Source: Sodalis sp. Psp (GTDB lineage: Bacteria; Pseudomonadota; Gammaproteobacteria; Enterobacterales; Enterobacteriaceae). From it: a stretch of DNA of 64,000 bases. The first letter of the stretch is position 1; every line of letters starts with the position of its first letter. The stretch lies in assembly GCA_024648745.1 (NCBI GenBank), contig JAHCVB010000004.1, positions 20,414 to 84,413 on the forward strand, read 5' to 3'. The notes under the pieces are model-generated. The model saw nothing but the letters and a program-made list of their open reading frames with translations. It ran no database searches and was not told where the DNA came from. Shown in pieces: positions 1 through 11,168 of the stretch. Made by a program: the position numbers and the translations under genes.

Positions 1-17
1 TCCATATAGATAGGCCT

Positions 18-1325
18 TTAGACATTGTTACAGGGCGCCCTTAGGCGTGTTCGGAAATGAGCCGAATTTTCAACGCCGAGGGTAGCCAGCATATTTTTCT
101 GCTGTAATGGCGCAGCGTCCTGAAACTCACCCCACCAATAGCTGAGGTATTGCAGGTCAGAGTTGTTCTCGATTTCTGCACGCAGTGTTAGAAGGTCATA
201 AGCGGCACGGAACTTCGGGTGCTCCATTATCTTATAGATGTGCTTAACACAACGGCGCGATAACCGTAGTTGTAGCTGCCACATACTTCTTATTAGAACA
301 GTCAACCGTTTTGGGATCGCCAATGTGCGACATTGCTCATTAAGAATATCGTTCATTGCTAATGAGAAGGCATCGAAGTCAGTTAAATCACTCTCCTGAG
401 TCAATGTCTGTGCACGTTTCAGCAAAGGATACCACAGCATGGTGGCAAATAAAAAAGCCGGATTGATCCGCATATCGTTGTGGAGACGTCGATCAGTATC
501 GTTTAGCACATGGGTAATCATCTGTTCCATGTATGTATCACCGTACTTAGTAAAATTGCGGCTTATCAGTGGGAATAGCGGCTGAAACAACTGGCATGCG
601 CACAGAAGACGGTAAGTAACTTCGCCATATCCCGCCTGCAGTAACTTCAGCGTTTCTTCAAACAACCGCGCTGGGGGGATATCGTGCAGCAGTGCCGCCA
701 GTCGGGGAATTGGTTCGGCAGTTTCTCGGCTAATAGTCATATCCAGCTTTGCTGCGAAGCGCACCGCACGCAGCATGCGCACAGGATCTTCACGATAGCG
801 AGTTTCCGGATCGCCAATTAGACGAATCGTTCCCTCTTGAAGATCTTTCAGTCCTCCGGTATAGTCGCGCAAGGTGAAATCTGACACACTGTAATACAGG
901 CTGTTCACCGAAAAATCGCGACGCTGCGCGTCTTCCTCAATCGAGCCGAAGATATTATCTCGTAGTAGCATACCGTTGTGATCAGTAATGACAGTGTCAG
1001 TCATGCTCTCGTACGGCTGTGATGCTTGATGATGACCGCGAAACGTGGCAACTTCAATAATTTCTGGACCGAACATCACATGAGCTAGCCGGAAGCGGCG
1101 CCCGACTAGCCGGCAATTGCGAAACAGTTTTCTCATTTGTTCCGGCGTAGCGTTAGTGGTGATATCGAAATCCTTGGGTTTTTTACCCAGCAGCAGATCG
1201 CGAACACTGCCACCGACCAAATAAGCTTCGTATTTCGCTTTATGCAAGCGGTAAAGTACTTTTAATGCACTTTCACTAATCTCTTTGCGGGAGATAGTAT
1301 GCTGGTTACGAGGGATAATCGTCAA
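18..1325 (-). CDS. pcnB: Poly(A) polymerase I
   Basis: Adds poly(A) tails to RNA 3' ends, which marks RNAs for degradation. The 435-residue frame carries the nucleotidyltransferase head with [20 protein letters not shown] near residues 38-57; the DxD carries the metal-binding aspartates. The RNA-binding core is well conserved. Compared with the E. coli enzyme (about 465 aa) the basic arginine-rich C-terminal tail is nearly gone; the protein ends in [11 protein letters not shown]. The listed start is a TTG (1323-1325). In-frame sequence just upstream (1326-1406) still encodes the E. coli-like N-terminus but has no normal start codon, so the true start is uncertain. In E. coli pcnB lies next to dksA and folK; dksA is its neighbour here. 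Identity is secure. Confidence 0.93.
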   Translation of the reverse strand: MTIIPRNQHTISRKEISESALKVLYRLHKAKYEAYLVGGSVRDLLLGKKPKDFDITTNATPEQMRKLFRNCRLVGRRFRLAHVMFGPEIIEVATFRGHHQASQPYESMTDTVITDHNGMLLRDNIFGSIEEDAQRRDFSVNSLYYSVSDFTLRDYTGGLKDLQEGTIRLIGDPETRYREDPVRMLRAVRFAAKLDMTISRETAEPIPRLAALLHDIPPARLFEETLKLLQAGYGEVTYRLLCACQLFQPLFPLISRNFTKYGDTYMEQMITHVLNDTDRRLHNDMRINPAFLFATMLWYPLLKRAQTLTQESDLTDFDAFSLAMNDILNEQCRTLAIPKRLTVLIRSMWQLQLRLSRRCVKHIYKIMEHPKFRAAYDLLTLRAEIENNSDLQYLSYWWGEFQDAAPLQQKNMLATLGVENSAHFRTRLRAPCNNV

Positions 1326-1406
1326 GGAGAGCCTATCCTCTAGTGCCGTTTCCGTGCTTTCACGGCAAAATACCTTACAGCAAAAGTTGACTACCCGAGT
1401 ATAAAG
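1326..1406 (-). other. In-frame pcnB N-terminal extension lacking a start codon
   Basis: Reading upstream of the TTG at 1325 in the same frame gives [20 protein letters not shown] followed by LEDRLS. This matches the first residues of E. coli PcnB (FTRVANFCRKVLSREE, from memory). The codon where E. coli starts with TTG is CTT here (1404-1406), and the in-frame TGA stop lies only four codons further upstream. A Shine-Dalgarno-like GAGG sits about 7 nt before that CTT. Either initiation uses a non-standard codon, or the protein now starts 27 codons later. Confidence 0.7.
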
Positions 1407-1574
1407 TAGTATACCTCAATAATGAGAAATAAACAGGAGAGATCTAAAGCAATAGTTAGCGATATCTCACCTTAATTAAAGCAGGCGCGACTGACGTGAG
1501 ACGCCACTAGTTTATCGCAAAGTTCTAACATACGCAGATGTCATAATATCTATCATAGTAAATCGCGTTCATGC

Positions 1575-2030
1575 TTACCCTGCTGTTTGCTTTTCACGGA
1601 TTTCAGCTAGAGTCTTGCAATCAATGCACAAATCTGCAGTTGGTCGTGCTTCTAGACGACGAATGCCAATTTCTACCCCGCAGGATTCACAAAAGCCAAA
1701 ATTATTGTTTTCTACTTTCTTGAGGGTTTTTTCAATTTTCTTAATAAGTTTACGTTCTCGGTCACGGTTACGCAACTCCAGACTGAACTCTTCTTCCTGT
1801 ACGGCACGATCCACGGGATCGGGAAAGTTAGCGGCTTCGTCCTGCATATAGGAAACAGTACGACCTACTTCGTCTCTCAGTTGAGAGCGCCACGCTTCAA
1901 GAATAAGTTTAAAATGCAGACGCTGGGCTTCATTCATATACTCTTCACCAGGCTTCTGTTGGTATGCTTCTACTCCGGCGATGGCGAGAATGCTTAAGGA
2001 GGATGTCTTACGGTTTTGCTCTTTTTGCAT
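1575..2030 (-). CDS. dksA: RNA polymerase-binding transcription factor DksA
   Basis: Binds the secondary channel of RNA polymerase and works with ppGpp to control rRNA and amino-acid promoters. It is 151 residues, the same length as in E. coli, and nearly identical. The coiled-coil tip DPVDRA is present, followed by a basic coiled coil and the C4 zinc finger (CESC near residue 114 and CIDC near 135). An open frame extends 30 codons upstream, but the ATG at 2028-2030 is preferred because AAGGAG lies about 8 nt before it and the encoded start [10 protein letters not shown] matches the family. Its partner enzyme SpoT is also in this window. Confidence 0.97.
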   Translation of the reverse strand: MQKEQNRKTSSLSILAIAGVEAYQQKPGEEYMNEAQRLHFKLILEAWRSQLRDEVGRTVSYMQDEAANFPDPVDRAVQEEEFSLELRNRDRERKLIKKIEKTLKKVENNNFGFCESCGVEIGIRRLEARPTADLCIDCKTLAEIREKQTAG

Positions 2031-3289
2031 ATTGTTTCTCCTTACTAAAACGCATACTAACAATCCCCAACGTAGGGACAGTAGGCCGCTATAAATAGCA
2101 GATGACATTGAGATTAGCAATTATTCATAACATTTATTTAACTAAGAAGAATTAGAAAGATGTATTTGATAAGACGTTAATCTTCAAAAAAGTACATGCA
2201 GTGCATTATTATCATGATCAACCTCGCTATGAAATAATTGTCGACAGCATAGCTTAAGATACGCATACTATGTCAGGATAACTGGCAACCATAACTGAGA
2301 TACCAACCTTTGAGCCTTTACCGGATACAGAAAGATTAATGTTGGCTACATCTGATTGTAACATTCCCTTTCTGCTACCTGTAATTCGCATAACGCTTTT
2401 TCCGTGTTTAAAAATAGCCTACTGATACTGTAGTAGCAGTACTGATTTTTCCTCAACATAATAATGTTGAGCAACTTTTGCTGATAAAAAACCAATCTAT
2501 CCTGCTTGTTCTAGGTTATATTTCCTTCGGGGCTGAGGCGTGCATATTTCTAACTCGAAGGGAACCATAAGCGCGCAGCACTTCGCTTAAGGTGATTGGT
2601 TCGCAGGGGTTGCTCTCTATCCCTTTGGTCTTTGATGATTTCAGTTAGTTCTTAAATTAAACGGATGACGGTGCTTGCCGTTCTAGGAAAAATACCGAAT
2701 GGTGTTTCTCAGGCATGTGGGCGTGAGATGTTCGGTCATAGTTTTCAGTTAGAGAAATGGGATGGTCACACTTTTATCCTCAGATACTAACATCAGTGAG
2801 AAAATATTTGTAGCACTGTATCAGTCAGACAACTCCTAGTAAGGCTAGAACTGCATACTGTTTAATGTTAACTATCGGTTTTCTGTGTTAAGCAATCAAC
2901 CAGATGTAGTGACTCGGCGATCAAGTAACCAAATTCAATCTCCATGGTAGGTTAGGTGACCATGTCACCTGGTAGATCAACTAGGATTATAGCGCATATG
3001 TAGGCTAAGTCGATCGGGTTGTCTCGGTCTGTCTTGCACCTTCGATGCAACACCAGGGACACATGGTGTTGCATATGCCAAAAAATTTTAATAGTATTTT
3101 TAACTATCTTCTATTTAGAGTTTCTGCAATATGGAACATTAGTGTTTACTTACAGCTGAGTTGGTTAAACTGTTCACCGGCAACTCCATGACTAGCTATT
3201 AGCTGCAGATTGCCCGTGTTATCTGCCGCTGGGCATCTCCCGAATGATCGCTGTTGTCCCACACGTGGTTCAATCGCGATACTTTAAAC
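2031..3289. other. Non-coding stretch; place of sfsA/ligT in enterics
   Basis: No open gene of credible length or recognisable product on either strand. In E. coli sfsA and ligT lie between dksA and hrpB, so this is probably their eroded remains, but I could not align either. The only clear structure is the inverted repeat at 3045-3074. Confidence 0.5.
3045..3074. repeat. 11-bp inverted repeat, 8-nt loop
   Basis: Perfect arms ATGCAACACCA (3045-3055) and TGGTGTTGCAT (3064-3074) around GGGACACA. No T-tract follows directly on either strand, so it is not a typical intrinsic terminator. It lies alone in a decayed region. Confidence 0.6.
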
Positions 3290-3745
3290 ATGTTACTACG
3301 TGCGCCGTTATTTATTGCGGGCGGCAACCTTGTAGGCCAGGCCGTCTAACAAGGTGATACAGTGCCTGCTGAGTTGATTGTTTCGATAGCGACTGGATAG
3401 TCTCCGGACCAGTACGTACTACTTAGCCATTACACCGTGTTTCAACTAGCAGTTGATGCTAACAAGTTCGTGAGGTTAACTGGATATGGTCCTAGAGTTA
3501 TTTTTCGCTGTTTACCTACTGAAGATCATCTGCGGCTTGGTCGTTTTCTGACAGATATCTAGGAAAGTGTAAAATTAAAAAAACGAAAGGATGCTACCCA
3601 AAAATACCCATAACCGAACGACTGAGCTCAAGCACTGCAGGGCCCCATCCAGCGTACTCGAAATTAATCAATAGAGACAGAATAGGACGGCTTACTTGTC
3701 GATATCAAGGAAGAGGTACTTAACGACGTTTGGAGATGACCTGGA
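3290..3745 (+). pseudogene. hrpB: hrpB remnant (ATP-dependent helicase-like), 3' part
   Basis: Patches read as HrpB in shifting frames: SPDQYVLL near 3395-3420, a block like RLGRFL near 3530-3550, and the C-terminal end near 3620-3745, where the bases align with the enteric codons for GAYREVQKEMKGRYPKHVWPDD. Many stops and indels. The position directly before mrcB and the plus strand match E. coli gene order. Boundaries are approximate; the 5' two thirds of the gene could not be traced. Confidence 0.6.
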
Positions 3746-3872
3746 ATCTATTTGGATGTCATGAACGACCGTCAAGGCCTAAGATTCTACGTAAGATTGC
3801 GCTGTGCTTATGTAGGAATCATAATTATTATGATAACCGCTATCAGAATGATAAACTAAAAAGGGGCCAGTA

Positions 3873-6125
3873 GTGTTACTATGCAAGGGAATGGGAAAGC
3901 CACACAAAAAACATCTACTGGTCTGGATAAGCCGCGTCGTACTGCTACTGATCATCAGTATTACCTTCTATGGTGTGTATTTAGATGCGCTGGTCCGTAC
4001 TCGAATCAACGGTAAAGTCTGGCAGCTGCCAGCAGCGGTCTATAGCCGTATAGTAAGCTTAGAACCTGGCATGGCCTACAGCCGCGCTGAAATGGTAACC
4101 TTGCTCGCAGGCATGCAGTATCGCGAGGTCTCGAGTATCGCTCAGCCAGGAGAATTTGCCGTGCGCGGAAACAAAGTTGAACTGTTACGCCGGCCATTTG
4201 ACTTTCCAGACGGTAAAGAGGACCAAATCCATGTCTGCATAAGTTTCGACAAACACAAGATGCTGCAGATAAAGAATCAGGATACTCAGCGCAACTTTGG
4301 CTTCTTCCGACTTGATCCACGGCTTATTACGATGCTGCAATCGTCGAAAGGCGAACAGCGGTTATTTGTCCCTCGTGTCGGTTTCCCGGATTTGCTGGTG
4401 GATACCCTGATAGCCACCGAAGATCGCCATTTTTACCAGCATGATGGTGTCAGCCTTTCTTCCATCGGCCGAGCGTTCCTAGCCAACCTCACCGCCGGTC
4501 GCGCGGTTCAAGGGGGCAGTACGCTAACGCAGCAACTGGTGAAAAACCTGTTTTTGACCAACGAACGCTCTCTGTGGCGTAAGGCCAATGAGGCTTATAT
4601 GGCACTTATCGTTGATTATCTTTACAGTAAAGATCGTATTCTGGAGCTGTATCTAAATGAAGTGTACCTCGGTCAGAGTGGCAGCGATCAAATCCGCGGT
4701 TTCCCGCTGGCTAGTTTATATTATTTTGGTCGTCCGGTGGATGAACTCAGTCTCGATCAGCAGGCGATGCTTGTAGGAATGGTGAAAGGGGCGTCTCTGT
4801 ATAGCCCTTGGCGCAATCCTAAGCTGGCGCTAGAGCGCCGCAATCTAGTGCTGAAGCTATTAGAGAACCAGCAAATCATCGATGGTAAGTTGTATAATAT
4901 GCTTAGCTCCCGTCCGCTGGGAGTACAATCGCGTGGGGGTATATTGACGCCGCAACCGGCCTTTATGCAAATGGTGCGTGAAGAGTTGCAAATCAAGCTA
5001 GGTAACAAAATCAGTGATCTTTCCGGGATCAAAATTTTTACTACTCTGGATCCGGTATCACAGGATGCAGCGGAAAGAGCGGTGGAAATGGGTATTCTTG
5101 CCCTTCGTGCTGAATGCGGAGTCAAGGATTTGGAAGCTGCGATGGTGGTAGTCGACCGATTTAGCGGTGAAGTACGTGCCATGGTGGGAGGAGCAGAGCC
5201 ACAATTTGCTGGCTTTAATCGCGCGATGCAGGCGCGTCGTTCGGTAGGATCTCTGGCGAAACCGGCCACTTATCTAGCTGCGCTTAGCGAGCCGGATAAA
5301 TACCGATTCAATACCTGGATAGCCGATGAACCGATCACCCTAAAACAACCGAACGGCAGTTTGTGGTCACCAAAAAATTACGATCGGCAATTCCGTGGCA
5401 AGGTGATGCTGGTGGATGCGTTGACTAATTCGCTTAATGTGCCAACAGTTAATCTTGGTCTGTCGGTGGGTCTCGATCGTATTACCGCTACCCTGGTAAG
5501 TCTGGGTATACCCTCTTCAATGCTCAATCCGATGCCTTCAATGTTGCTCGGCGCAATTAGCCTAACGCCAACAGAGGTGGCGCAAGAGTTTCAGACTATC
5601 GCCAGCGGCGGCAATCACGCCACTCTGTCGGCGGTACGTTCGGTGATGAATGAGGATGGCAGAGTGCTCTATCAGAGTTTTCCACAGGCAGAACGGGTGG
5701 TGCCCGCCCAAGCGGCTTACCTGACATTATATGCTATGCAGGAGATAGTAGAGTTCGGTACTTCACGCTTGTTGTCAGTAAAATTTCTGTCCTACCATTT
5801 GGCGGCGAAAACAGGCACTACTAATGATCTGCGCGACAGTTGGTTTGCCGGTATCGATGGAAAAGAGGTATCCATCGTTTGGGTTGGCCGAGATAATAAC
5901 GCCCCAGCCAAGTTAACCGGCGCCAACGGTGCGCTGACTTTATATCACCGTTATCTGGAAAATCAGACGCCGGTAACGCTGGATTTGACGCCTCCCGAGG
6001 GGATCAGTCAGATGTCTATTGACTATGCGGGCAATTTTATCTGCAGCGGCAGCGGTGCGACTCGTACTCTGCCAGTGTGGACTGACGATCCTCAGTCACT
6101 ATGTCAGTCAGCGCAAGTGCAATAG
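3873..6125 (+). CDS. mrcB: Penicillin-binding protein 1B, bifunctional peptidoglycan synthase
   Basis: Polymerises glycan strands and cross-links peptides on the outer face of the inner membrane. At 750 aa it is shorter than E. coli PBP1b (844 aa): the basic cytoplasmic tail and the glutamine-rich C-terminal tail are missing. In order: one membrane segment (about residues 14-36), a UB2H-like region that in E. coli binds the activator LpoB, the GT51 transglycosylase with [12 protein letters not shown] and EVYLGQSG (catalytic glutamates), and the transpeptidase with GSLAKP (active serine), SLN and KTGTT. All motifs are intact. The start is GTG at 3873 with AAGGGG about 7 nt upstream; the ATG at 3891 is an alternative. 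DacA, which trims PBP products, is dead nearby. Confidence 0.96.
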   Translation: MLLCKGMGKPHKKHLLVWISRVVLLLIISITFYGVYLDALVRTRINGKVWQLPAAVYSRIVSLEPGMAYSRAEMVTLLAGMQYREVSSIAQPGEFAVRGNKVELLRRPFDFPDGKEDQIHVCISFDKHKMLQIKNQDTQRNFGFFRLDPRLITMLQSSKGEQRLFVPRVGFPDLLVDTLIATEDRHFYQHDGVSLSSIGRAFLANLTAGRAVQGGSTLTQQLVKNLFLTNERSLWRKANEAYMALIVDYLYSKDRILELYLNEVYLGQSGSDQIRGFPLASLYYFGRPVDELSLDQQAMLVGMVKGASLYSPWRNPKLALERRNLVLKLLENQQIIDGKLYNMLSSRPLGVQSRGGILTPQPAFMQMVREELQIKLGNKISDLSGIKIFTTLDPVSQDAAERAVEMGILALRAECGVKDLEAAMVVVDRFSGEVRAMVGGAEPQFAGFNRAMQARRSVGSLAKPATYLAALSEPDKYRFNTWIADEPITLKQPNGSLWSPKNYDRQFRGKVMLVDALTNSLNVPTVNLGLSVGLDRITATLVSLGIPSSMLNPMPSMLLGAISLTPTEVAQEFQTIASGGNHATLSAVRSVMNEDGRVLYQSFPQAERVVPAQAAYLTLYAMQEIVEFGTSRLLSVKFLSYHLAAKTGTTNDLRDSWFAGIDGKEVSIVWVGRDNNAPAKLTGANGALTLYHRYLENQTPVTLDLTPPEGISQMSIDYAGNFICSGSGATRTLPVWTDDPQSLCQSAQVQ

Positions 6126-6554
6126 CAGCTGAAACCCGCTGCTTTTACTGGTTACAGCACAACCTATAGGCAGCAGGCAGTACACTGTGAATCAAAGAAA
6201 TAATATTCAGTAAATAAATCTCACTTACTGTAAGGTCCCAGGAGACGCTACGGATGATATTTGTGAAATATTTTATAAAGTTTAGTGATTGTAATTTTTT
6301 ATAAACAGTGTTATTTCGCCGGCGAAAGAAGGGTCTGGCGACGAATACCTCTTACTATGGAACTATCGTTCTGAGTGCGTTGCTGGTAATGCTATTAGAG
6401 GTTGTGATTTCGTAGGCTGCTCGCTTTCACTTCACTTTTGAAGTGAAGCTCTTATTCAATTTGTCACGGCGTGGCAACGACGCTGATTGGTGCAACGCAG
6501 GATAGGGCGCCGAGTGGATTCTCTGTGCGAGTAAGGGTCTGCGCAGCTAGCCGT
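6126..6554. other. Non-coding stretch after mrcB
   Basis: No gene seen. In E. coli the fhuACDB siderophore genes lie between mrcB and hemL; no trace of them could be read. A small hairpin (arms CTTCACTT and AAGTGAAG, 6430-6448) has no T-tract. Confidence 0.5.
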
Positions 6555-7702
6555 TTAAAGCCGAGCGAAACTGCAAGCGGCAGCCTTCATCGTATAGCTT
6601 ATTTCAACGTCGCCATGAGCTAACGATATGAATCCAGTTTCAAACGCTGACAGTGCTAGATAGATTCCCTCTGATAACATCAGATGGAAATTGTCTAAAA
6701 CGCGTCACATCGCACGTCATGACGTCCCAGAAACAGGGCACACTGGGTGATTCGGTGAAGAACACAATCCGAACATGCCGCTGACGCGACTGACCACCAA
6801 TGGCACGCCTGCCTTCCGCCGTTACTAGCAGCCCCTTGAGCTACGTTTGGTCTGCTGCATCAACTGGTGATGTACGCCAAGCCAGGCACATTTCTTGTAG
6901 ACAGGAATAATCTCTGCCGCCATCGCGGCTGGATGACCTGAAAAGTGCCTGCCTTGATACACTGGTCTTATCGGAGCTAATGCCATCATCGCCTCTTGGC
7001 GACCGCCGAAAGTCCCCACCGTCATGCCGCCGTCAATAATTTTGCCAAGAAGGTCACAGATCTATGATCTTTACATTATAGTAGGCCTGCGTGCCACCCA
7101 GTGCTATGCGAAAACCGGTGATGAAGTGTGAACTCCTCGCGACTGTAGATTATTATAGATACAGGCCAGGGTATATTTAGCGTAATGTGCTGGCACTCCA
7201 GGTGAGCTGAGCTGCCCTAGGGTCGGAGCGCCGGAGCCAGATTGGATTAGTAGTCCATCTACATGATCGTTGATAACACTCTTCAAATTTAATCACCTTA
7301 TCGCGGCTGGTGTAACCCCGTGTGCTAACCGGATGCAGCTCATGGTGGCCTCGGGGTACCGAAGTTGGCCATACACTATGTTGATAGACGGCATTAGCTC
7401 GATCACTAGCAGCCATCTTTATTTCTATCTCGGTTGGTGTTTCGAAACTTAACCCGCACTCCGCAGCATCCAGCATCGCCTGGTGGATCGCTGGGTGATT
7501 GTGGCCTAGTATCATTGATCCCCAGGAGCCGATATAATCGATATGGCTTTTGCCATCAGCGTCGGCTAAACGAGCGCCGTCGGCGCTGGCAATAAACAGA
7601 GGCGTGTTTAAACCACCATTACCATTGAATGCACATACTGTGGTTGACCCCAGTGGGGATTAGTTTCTTTGCTTCGGCGTACAAGCGTTCAGGACAGTTC
7701 AT
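6555..7702 (-). pseudogene. hemL: hemL pseudogene (glutamate-1-semialdehyde 2,1-aminomutase)
   Basis: HemL makes 5-aminolevulinate for haem. The start ATG (7700-7702) and its AGGAG site survive and give MNCPERLYAEAKKLIPTGVN. The sequence then breaks into frames that still spell HemL pieces: GSWGSMILGHNHPAIHQAML, SGSGAPTLGQLSSPGVPA, GTFGGRQEAMMALAP, and a C-terminal stretch with [17 protein letters not shown]. The ancestral stop is at 6555-6557. About 1.15 kb remains of roughly 1.28 kb. The catalytic lysine region (LGKIIGGG in E. coli) could not be read. Position and strand match E. coli order. Confidence 0.9.
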
Positions 7703-8193
7703 TAATTGACTCCTAAATGGAAAAATAAATCCAATCTTTTTTATAGTTACTGTGTAGTGAAATCAGCTGACAAAGCATTGTGAAATCTTTATCTTAGCAC
7801 GTACTGTCATTAATTTTGTGTTCTAATATGAACAGATATTGTCATAGTTAATCCTTAAATTAATGGTACTATATTTTATCAACAATACTCTGATGATAAA
7901 ACTGGGATTTTTTACTTTGATGCAGAAAAAAGAGCAAATAGGTATACCGGAAGATAAAGAGTTTAATTGGTGAGTAAATCGTGCTGATTGACAGTTGTAG
8001 CTGTCTCTGGAATGGCATTCGTTACTTAGTGATGAGATTGTTATTATCTCTATTTCCACATTCCGACCGTAGATAGGAATGCATGTTTGAGCACATGTCA
8101 TATAATTAAAAGTAAATGATGTATAATGGATGATAATAAAAAGAGCGCGTTGACTATTATCAATCAATTCGAAGATTACTCAGGAGTAGAGCT
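7703..8193. other. Non-coding stretch between hemL remnant and erpA
   Basis: No gene recognised. clcA lies here in E. coli but no trace was readable. The promoter of erpA should be in the right-hand part; I could not single out a convincing one. Confidence 0.45.
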
Positions 8194-8538
8194 ATGAGTG
8201 AGACGGTAATATTACCTTTACAATTTACAGATTCAGCGGTAAATAAAGTGAAAAATCTTATTGAAAATGAAGAAAACCCGAATCTGAAATTGCGGGTTTA
8301 CATTACTGGCGGCGGCTGCAGCGGCTTTCAGTATGGCTTCACCTTTGACGATAAAATTAACAAAGACGATTTTACCATCGAGAAGCAGGGAGTTGTACTA
8401 GTGGTTGATCCCATGAGCTTACAATATCTGGTAGGTGGGTCGGTAGATTACAGAGAAGGACTGGAAGGATCACGCTTTATTGTTACTAATCCCAATGCAA
8501 AAACTACTTGCGGCTGCGGATTCTCGTTCAGTATTTAA
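8194..8538 (+). CDS. erpA: Iron-sulfur cluster insertion protein ErpA
   Basis: A-type carrier that delivers Fe-S clusters to target enzymes, essential for isoprenoid synthesis in E. coli. It is 114 aa, the same length as the E. coli protein. The three cluster-binding cysteines are present in GGGCSGF (about residue 42) and TTCGCGFS (about 106-108). The ATG at 8194 has AGGAG about 7 nt upstream. LipA, a likely client Fe-S enzyme, is encoded 3 kb away. No sign of decay. Confidence 0.97.
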   Translation: MSETVILPLQFTDSAVNKVKNLIENEENPNLKLRVYITGGGCSGFQYGFTFDDKINKDDFTIEKQGVVLVVDPMSLQYLVGGSVDYREGLEGSRFIVTNPNAKTTCGCGFSFSI

Positions 8539-9765
8539 CCATCGTATTATTCCTCTGACCATTAACGATGCGATAGTTTTAGATGGTCAGAAGGTTAAGT
8601 AATGTAGCCTCTCTGTAACGAGAGGTGCTGGAGGCAAGTGCCATTTGCTGTATGTACGAAGCGATGCGAAAGTGAGTAGAAGACATTCATGTTCTTCGCG
8701 TTAGCACAATCTATCACTTACTATATCGACTGGGGTCCATTGTAGGCAATTTTGTGGCGATAATTCACTCTTTATTAGGGCGGGGAGGGTAAGCAGGCAA
8801 GAGAACATTCCAAGTGTCTGGAAGATCCGACCAAGGGTATGAGTGATTTCAATAAAGACTATGTAGTACAGTGAATGACACCACTAACACTCCAGTTGTG
8901 CCGTTTAATGGTTAGCTTAAGTCCGACGTCAGGCTTAAGTCAGCAAAAAAGTCACATTCCGGTATCTCTCTGGTTCAGAGTGTTAATTTTAAAAATCTAA
9001 CTACCATCAAAATGGTCTATTTCGATCGACTGTGAGTACGGGATTATATTGTAGCTATTAAGAATCTCTTAATAGCTTGGAGAAATGGCAAACTCTAGCA
9101 TTACTCTGTGTAAGTTTGCGATTTCTCTTCTCCGGATTATCTGTTGCTGTTCGCTGACTGAGTCACAGTTGACTCCGTATCTTAAGGCGGGTGTGTACAG
9201 GTTGACCTAAATGTTTAGGATTTTGTTTCTTAGAGATAGATAAAATGAGGTTTGAAGGCACGATTAACAATAATTTTGTTTTTACTGAGAACAAGGTGCT
9301 GGAAATTAGAATGACTTAATTCTGATCTGATTACCGACAGTCACAACTGGTGACGGTGGTGTTGTCGTATTTGTAGGTATGATGACTGAGGCTATTTATT
9401 ATCAACTTAGCTGCAGCTTAATAATTATTATCACAGAATGATAAATAGAACAGTCTGAGCACATCAGTCCAATATCTGGACTATATCAGTATTTTAAATC
9501 CATTCCCATCCTATAGTGAGCTATCTCTAATGGTGTAGTTAGGGGTGCTATAGTTGTAGATGGTAGTTGCCTTGTCACTATAAACTCGGTAAAAGGAAAT
9601 ATTTCAGAATTACCTGAGAGAAGTTAGCCTGTGGGCAACTATAGGTGTAAAGGTAGATGTATTTCCACTGTAAAATTATTAGAATATCATTATTTTATTC
9701 CAATATTTATCTTTTTTAAATTCTTTATATATTACCATTAGTTACAATGATTTTACAGGTATTTT
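8539..9765. other. 1.2-kb non-coding stretch after erpA
   Basis: No gene of credible length. The only structure noted is a 9-bp inverted repeat just after erpA (TCTGACCAT at 8554-8562 and ATGGTCAGA at 8583-8591, 20-nt loop, no T-tract). Gene order breaks from the E. coli pattern here, because the next gene is ydiY-like. Confidence 0.5.
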
Positions 9766-10533
9766 ATGCTACGTAATAAGCATTTTTGGACACACTGTTT
9801 AACTACTCTTAGTATATCGATGACTAGTTTCGCCACTTTCGCTAATACCTATACCTTTACCACACTGGATGATCCTTTTAACGTCAAGAAAAATTTTCTT
9901 GGTAGTGTGCAGGCAAATTGTAATTCTCACAACAGTAATACCAGTCACTTTAATCTAGCTGCTAGCATCAATATAACTTGGTTTCAGCAGAATAATGCCT
10001 ATAGTATCTGGGGTGAAGTCGTCAATAACTCTTCTAATGATCGACGTGGTTTAGAAAAATATCAGGCTGGTGCTCGCGCCCGCCACAATGTGGGCACGCA
10101 AGATTTTCTGTTTGCCCAAGGAAACTGGTTAAGTGATCGATACAGTGACTATCGCTCACGCAATACGCTGGTCACTGGTTACGGTCTTCAGCTTCTGTCG
10201 GGATTAGCCTACACTCTGCGTATTGAGGCTGGTCCCGGTGCTCGTTACGATAAATATCAGGAAAACAGTAATGATATTACAAAGGTATTGGGATACGCAG
10301 CAGTATCCTACAGCTATCAGCTGACTAATGATGTCAGATTTATTCAAGGCTTATCAGTGTTCATCAACGATGATATCATGTTAAGCTCTGAAGCCGGACT
10401 AAATATTGATATTAACGATCATTTCGCATTGAAATTTTCTTCCAATGTTACCTGGAACAAAAATCATCAGGAACACATATCGAAATATACCGACACTGAA
10501 ACTTTGGTATCATTAGTATATAAGATACAGTAA
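9766..10533 (+). CDS. ydiY: YdiY-like outer-membrane protein (DUF481)
   Basis: Predicted outer-membrane beta-barrel of unknown biochemical role. It is 255 aa, and E. coli YdiY is about 252. An N-terminal signal peptide covers about residues 1-26 (hydrophobic SISMTSFATFA then NTYTF). The body has the alternating amphipathic strands of DUF481 proteins. Blocks matching YdiY from memory include SSNDRRGLEKYQAGARAR, GPGARYDKY and the ITDHFAL-like end NINDHFALKF. It ends in an aromatic/hydrophobic residue pattern but not a terminal F. It sits before cspE, where pagP sits in E. coli, so this is a rearranged neighbourhood. No frameshift seen. Confidence 0.85.
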   Translation: MLRNKHFWTHCLTTLSISMTSFATFANTYTFTTLDDPFNVKKNFLGSVQANCNSHNSNTSHFNLAASINITWFQQNNAYSIWGEVVNNSSNDRRGLEKYQAGARARHNVGTQDFLFAQGNWLSDRYSDYRSRNTLVTGYGLQLLSGLAYTLRIEAGPGARYDKYQENSNDITKVLGYAAVSYSYQLTNDVRFIQGLSVFINDDIMLSSEAGLNIDINDHFALKFSSNVTWNKNHQEHISKYTDTETLVSLVYKIQ

Positions 10534-10916
10534 GCAAGTGGACATGATTGGTGGAGTGACTTTCCACTATGCAATTTTAAACATTGCGCTATTTAACCCT
10601 ATATATACTCGCTACGTTCATTTACGTACTCGTTGTGAGCGTTATATCTTCTGTGTAGCTAGATCCATTTATATTACGGCGAACGTAGCTAATTATCACG
10701 GTCATCCATAACGTTTCTTAGCCACCAGAGTAAAGAAGTCGATGGAGCACCAGTGTATAAGCGCGACTTAAGTATGATCTGTGTGCTAAAATGTTTTTAG
10801 CGATGTTTATCACGGAGTAATTAAAGCTGGACAAAAAGCTTGTCAATTGTTGTACTACTCTTTGATACACAGTTTGTATCTATCGTTATTATTTAAAGGT
10901 AAGAAAGGTAAGTTTG
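10534..10916. other. Non-coding stretch upstream of cspE
   Basis: No gene seen. It should hold the cspE promoter and long 5' leader typical of cold-shock genes. The start of cspE is preceded by repeated AAAGGTAAG-like purine runs (10896-10912). Confidence 0.45.
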
Positions 10917-11126
10917 ATGTCTAAGATTAAAGGTAATGTTAAGTGGTTTAATGAGTCAAAAGGATTTGGTTTCATTACTCCTGAAGATGGCAGTAAAGAT
11001 GTGTTTGTACACTTCTCCGCGATCCAAAGCAATGGTTTCAAAACTTTGGCTGAAGGTCAACGTGTAGAATTTGAGATCACTAACGGCGCCAAAGGTCCTT
11101 CGGCTGCTGATGTTACTGCTATTTAA
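10917..11126 (+). CDS. cspE: Cold-shock family RNA-binding protein CspE
   Basis: Small RNA chaperone and transcription antiterminator. It is 69 aa, the same length as E. coli CspE and nearly identical to it. RNP1 (KGFGFIT, about residues 15-21) and RNP2 (VFVHF, about 29-33) are intact. An in-frame TTG lies just before, but the ATG at 10917 matches the family N-terminus [12 protein letters not shown] clear intrinsic terminator follows (11139-11168), so it is probably a single-gene transcript. Confidence 0.97.
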   Translation: MSKIKGNVKWFNESKGFGFITPEDGSKDVFVHFSAIQSNGFKTLAEGQRVEFEITNGAKGPSAADVTAI

Positions 11127-11138
11127 AGTCGGTTTCCT

Positions 11139-11168
11139 AAAAAACCCGCCTTAGTGCGGGTTTTTTCT
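11139..11168 (+). terminator. Intrinsic terminator of cspE
   Basis: AACCCGC at 11143-11149, short loop, GCGGGTT at 11156-11162, then a run of T. A-rich left flank pairs with the T run, so it can also act on the minus strand. Confidence 0.9.

Noticed and set aside
4757..5269. 170-codon frame antisense to mrcB
   Set aside because: Shadow of the conserved transpeptidase codons; no family resemblance.
6430..6448. Hairpin after mrcB as its terminator
   Set aside because: 8-bp stem but no T-tract on either side and 300 bp from the stop codon.
9766..10533. pagP, expected next to cspE
   Set aside because: The sequence matches YdiY/DUF481 along its length and lacks PagP features.
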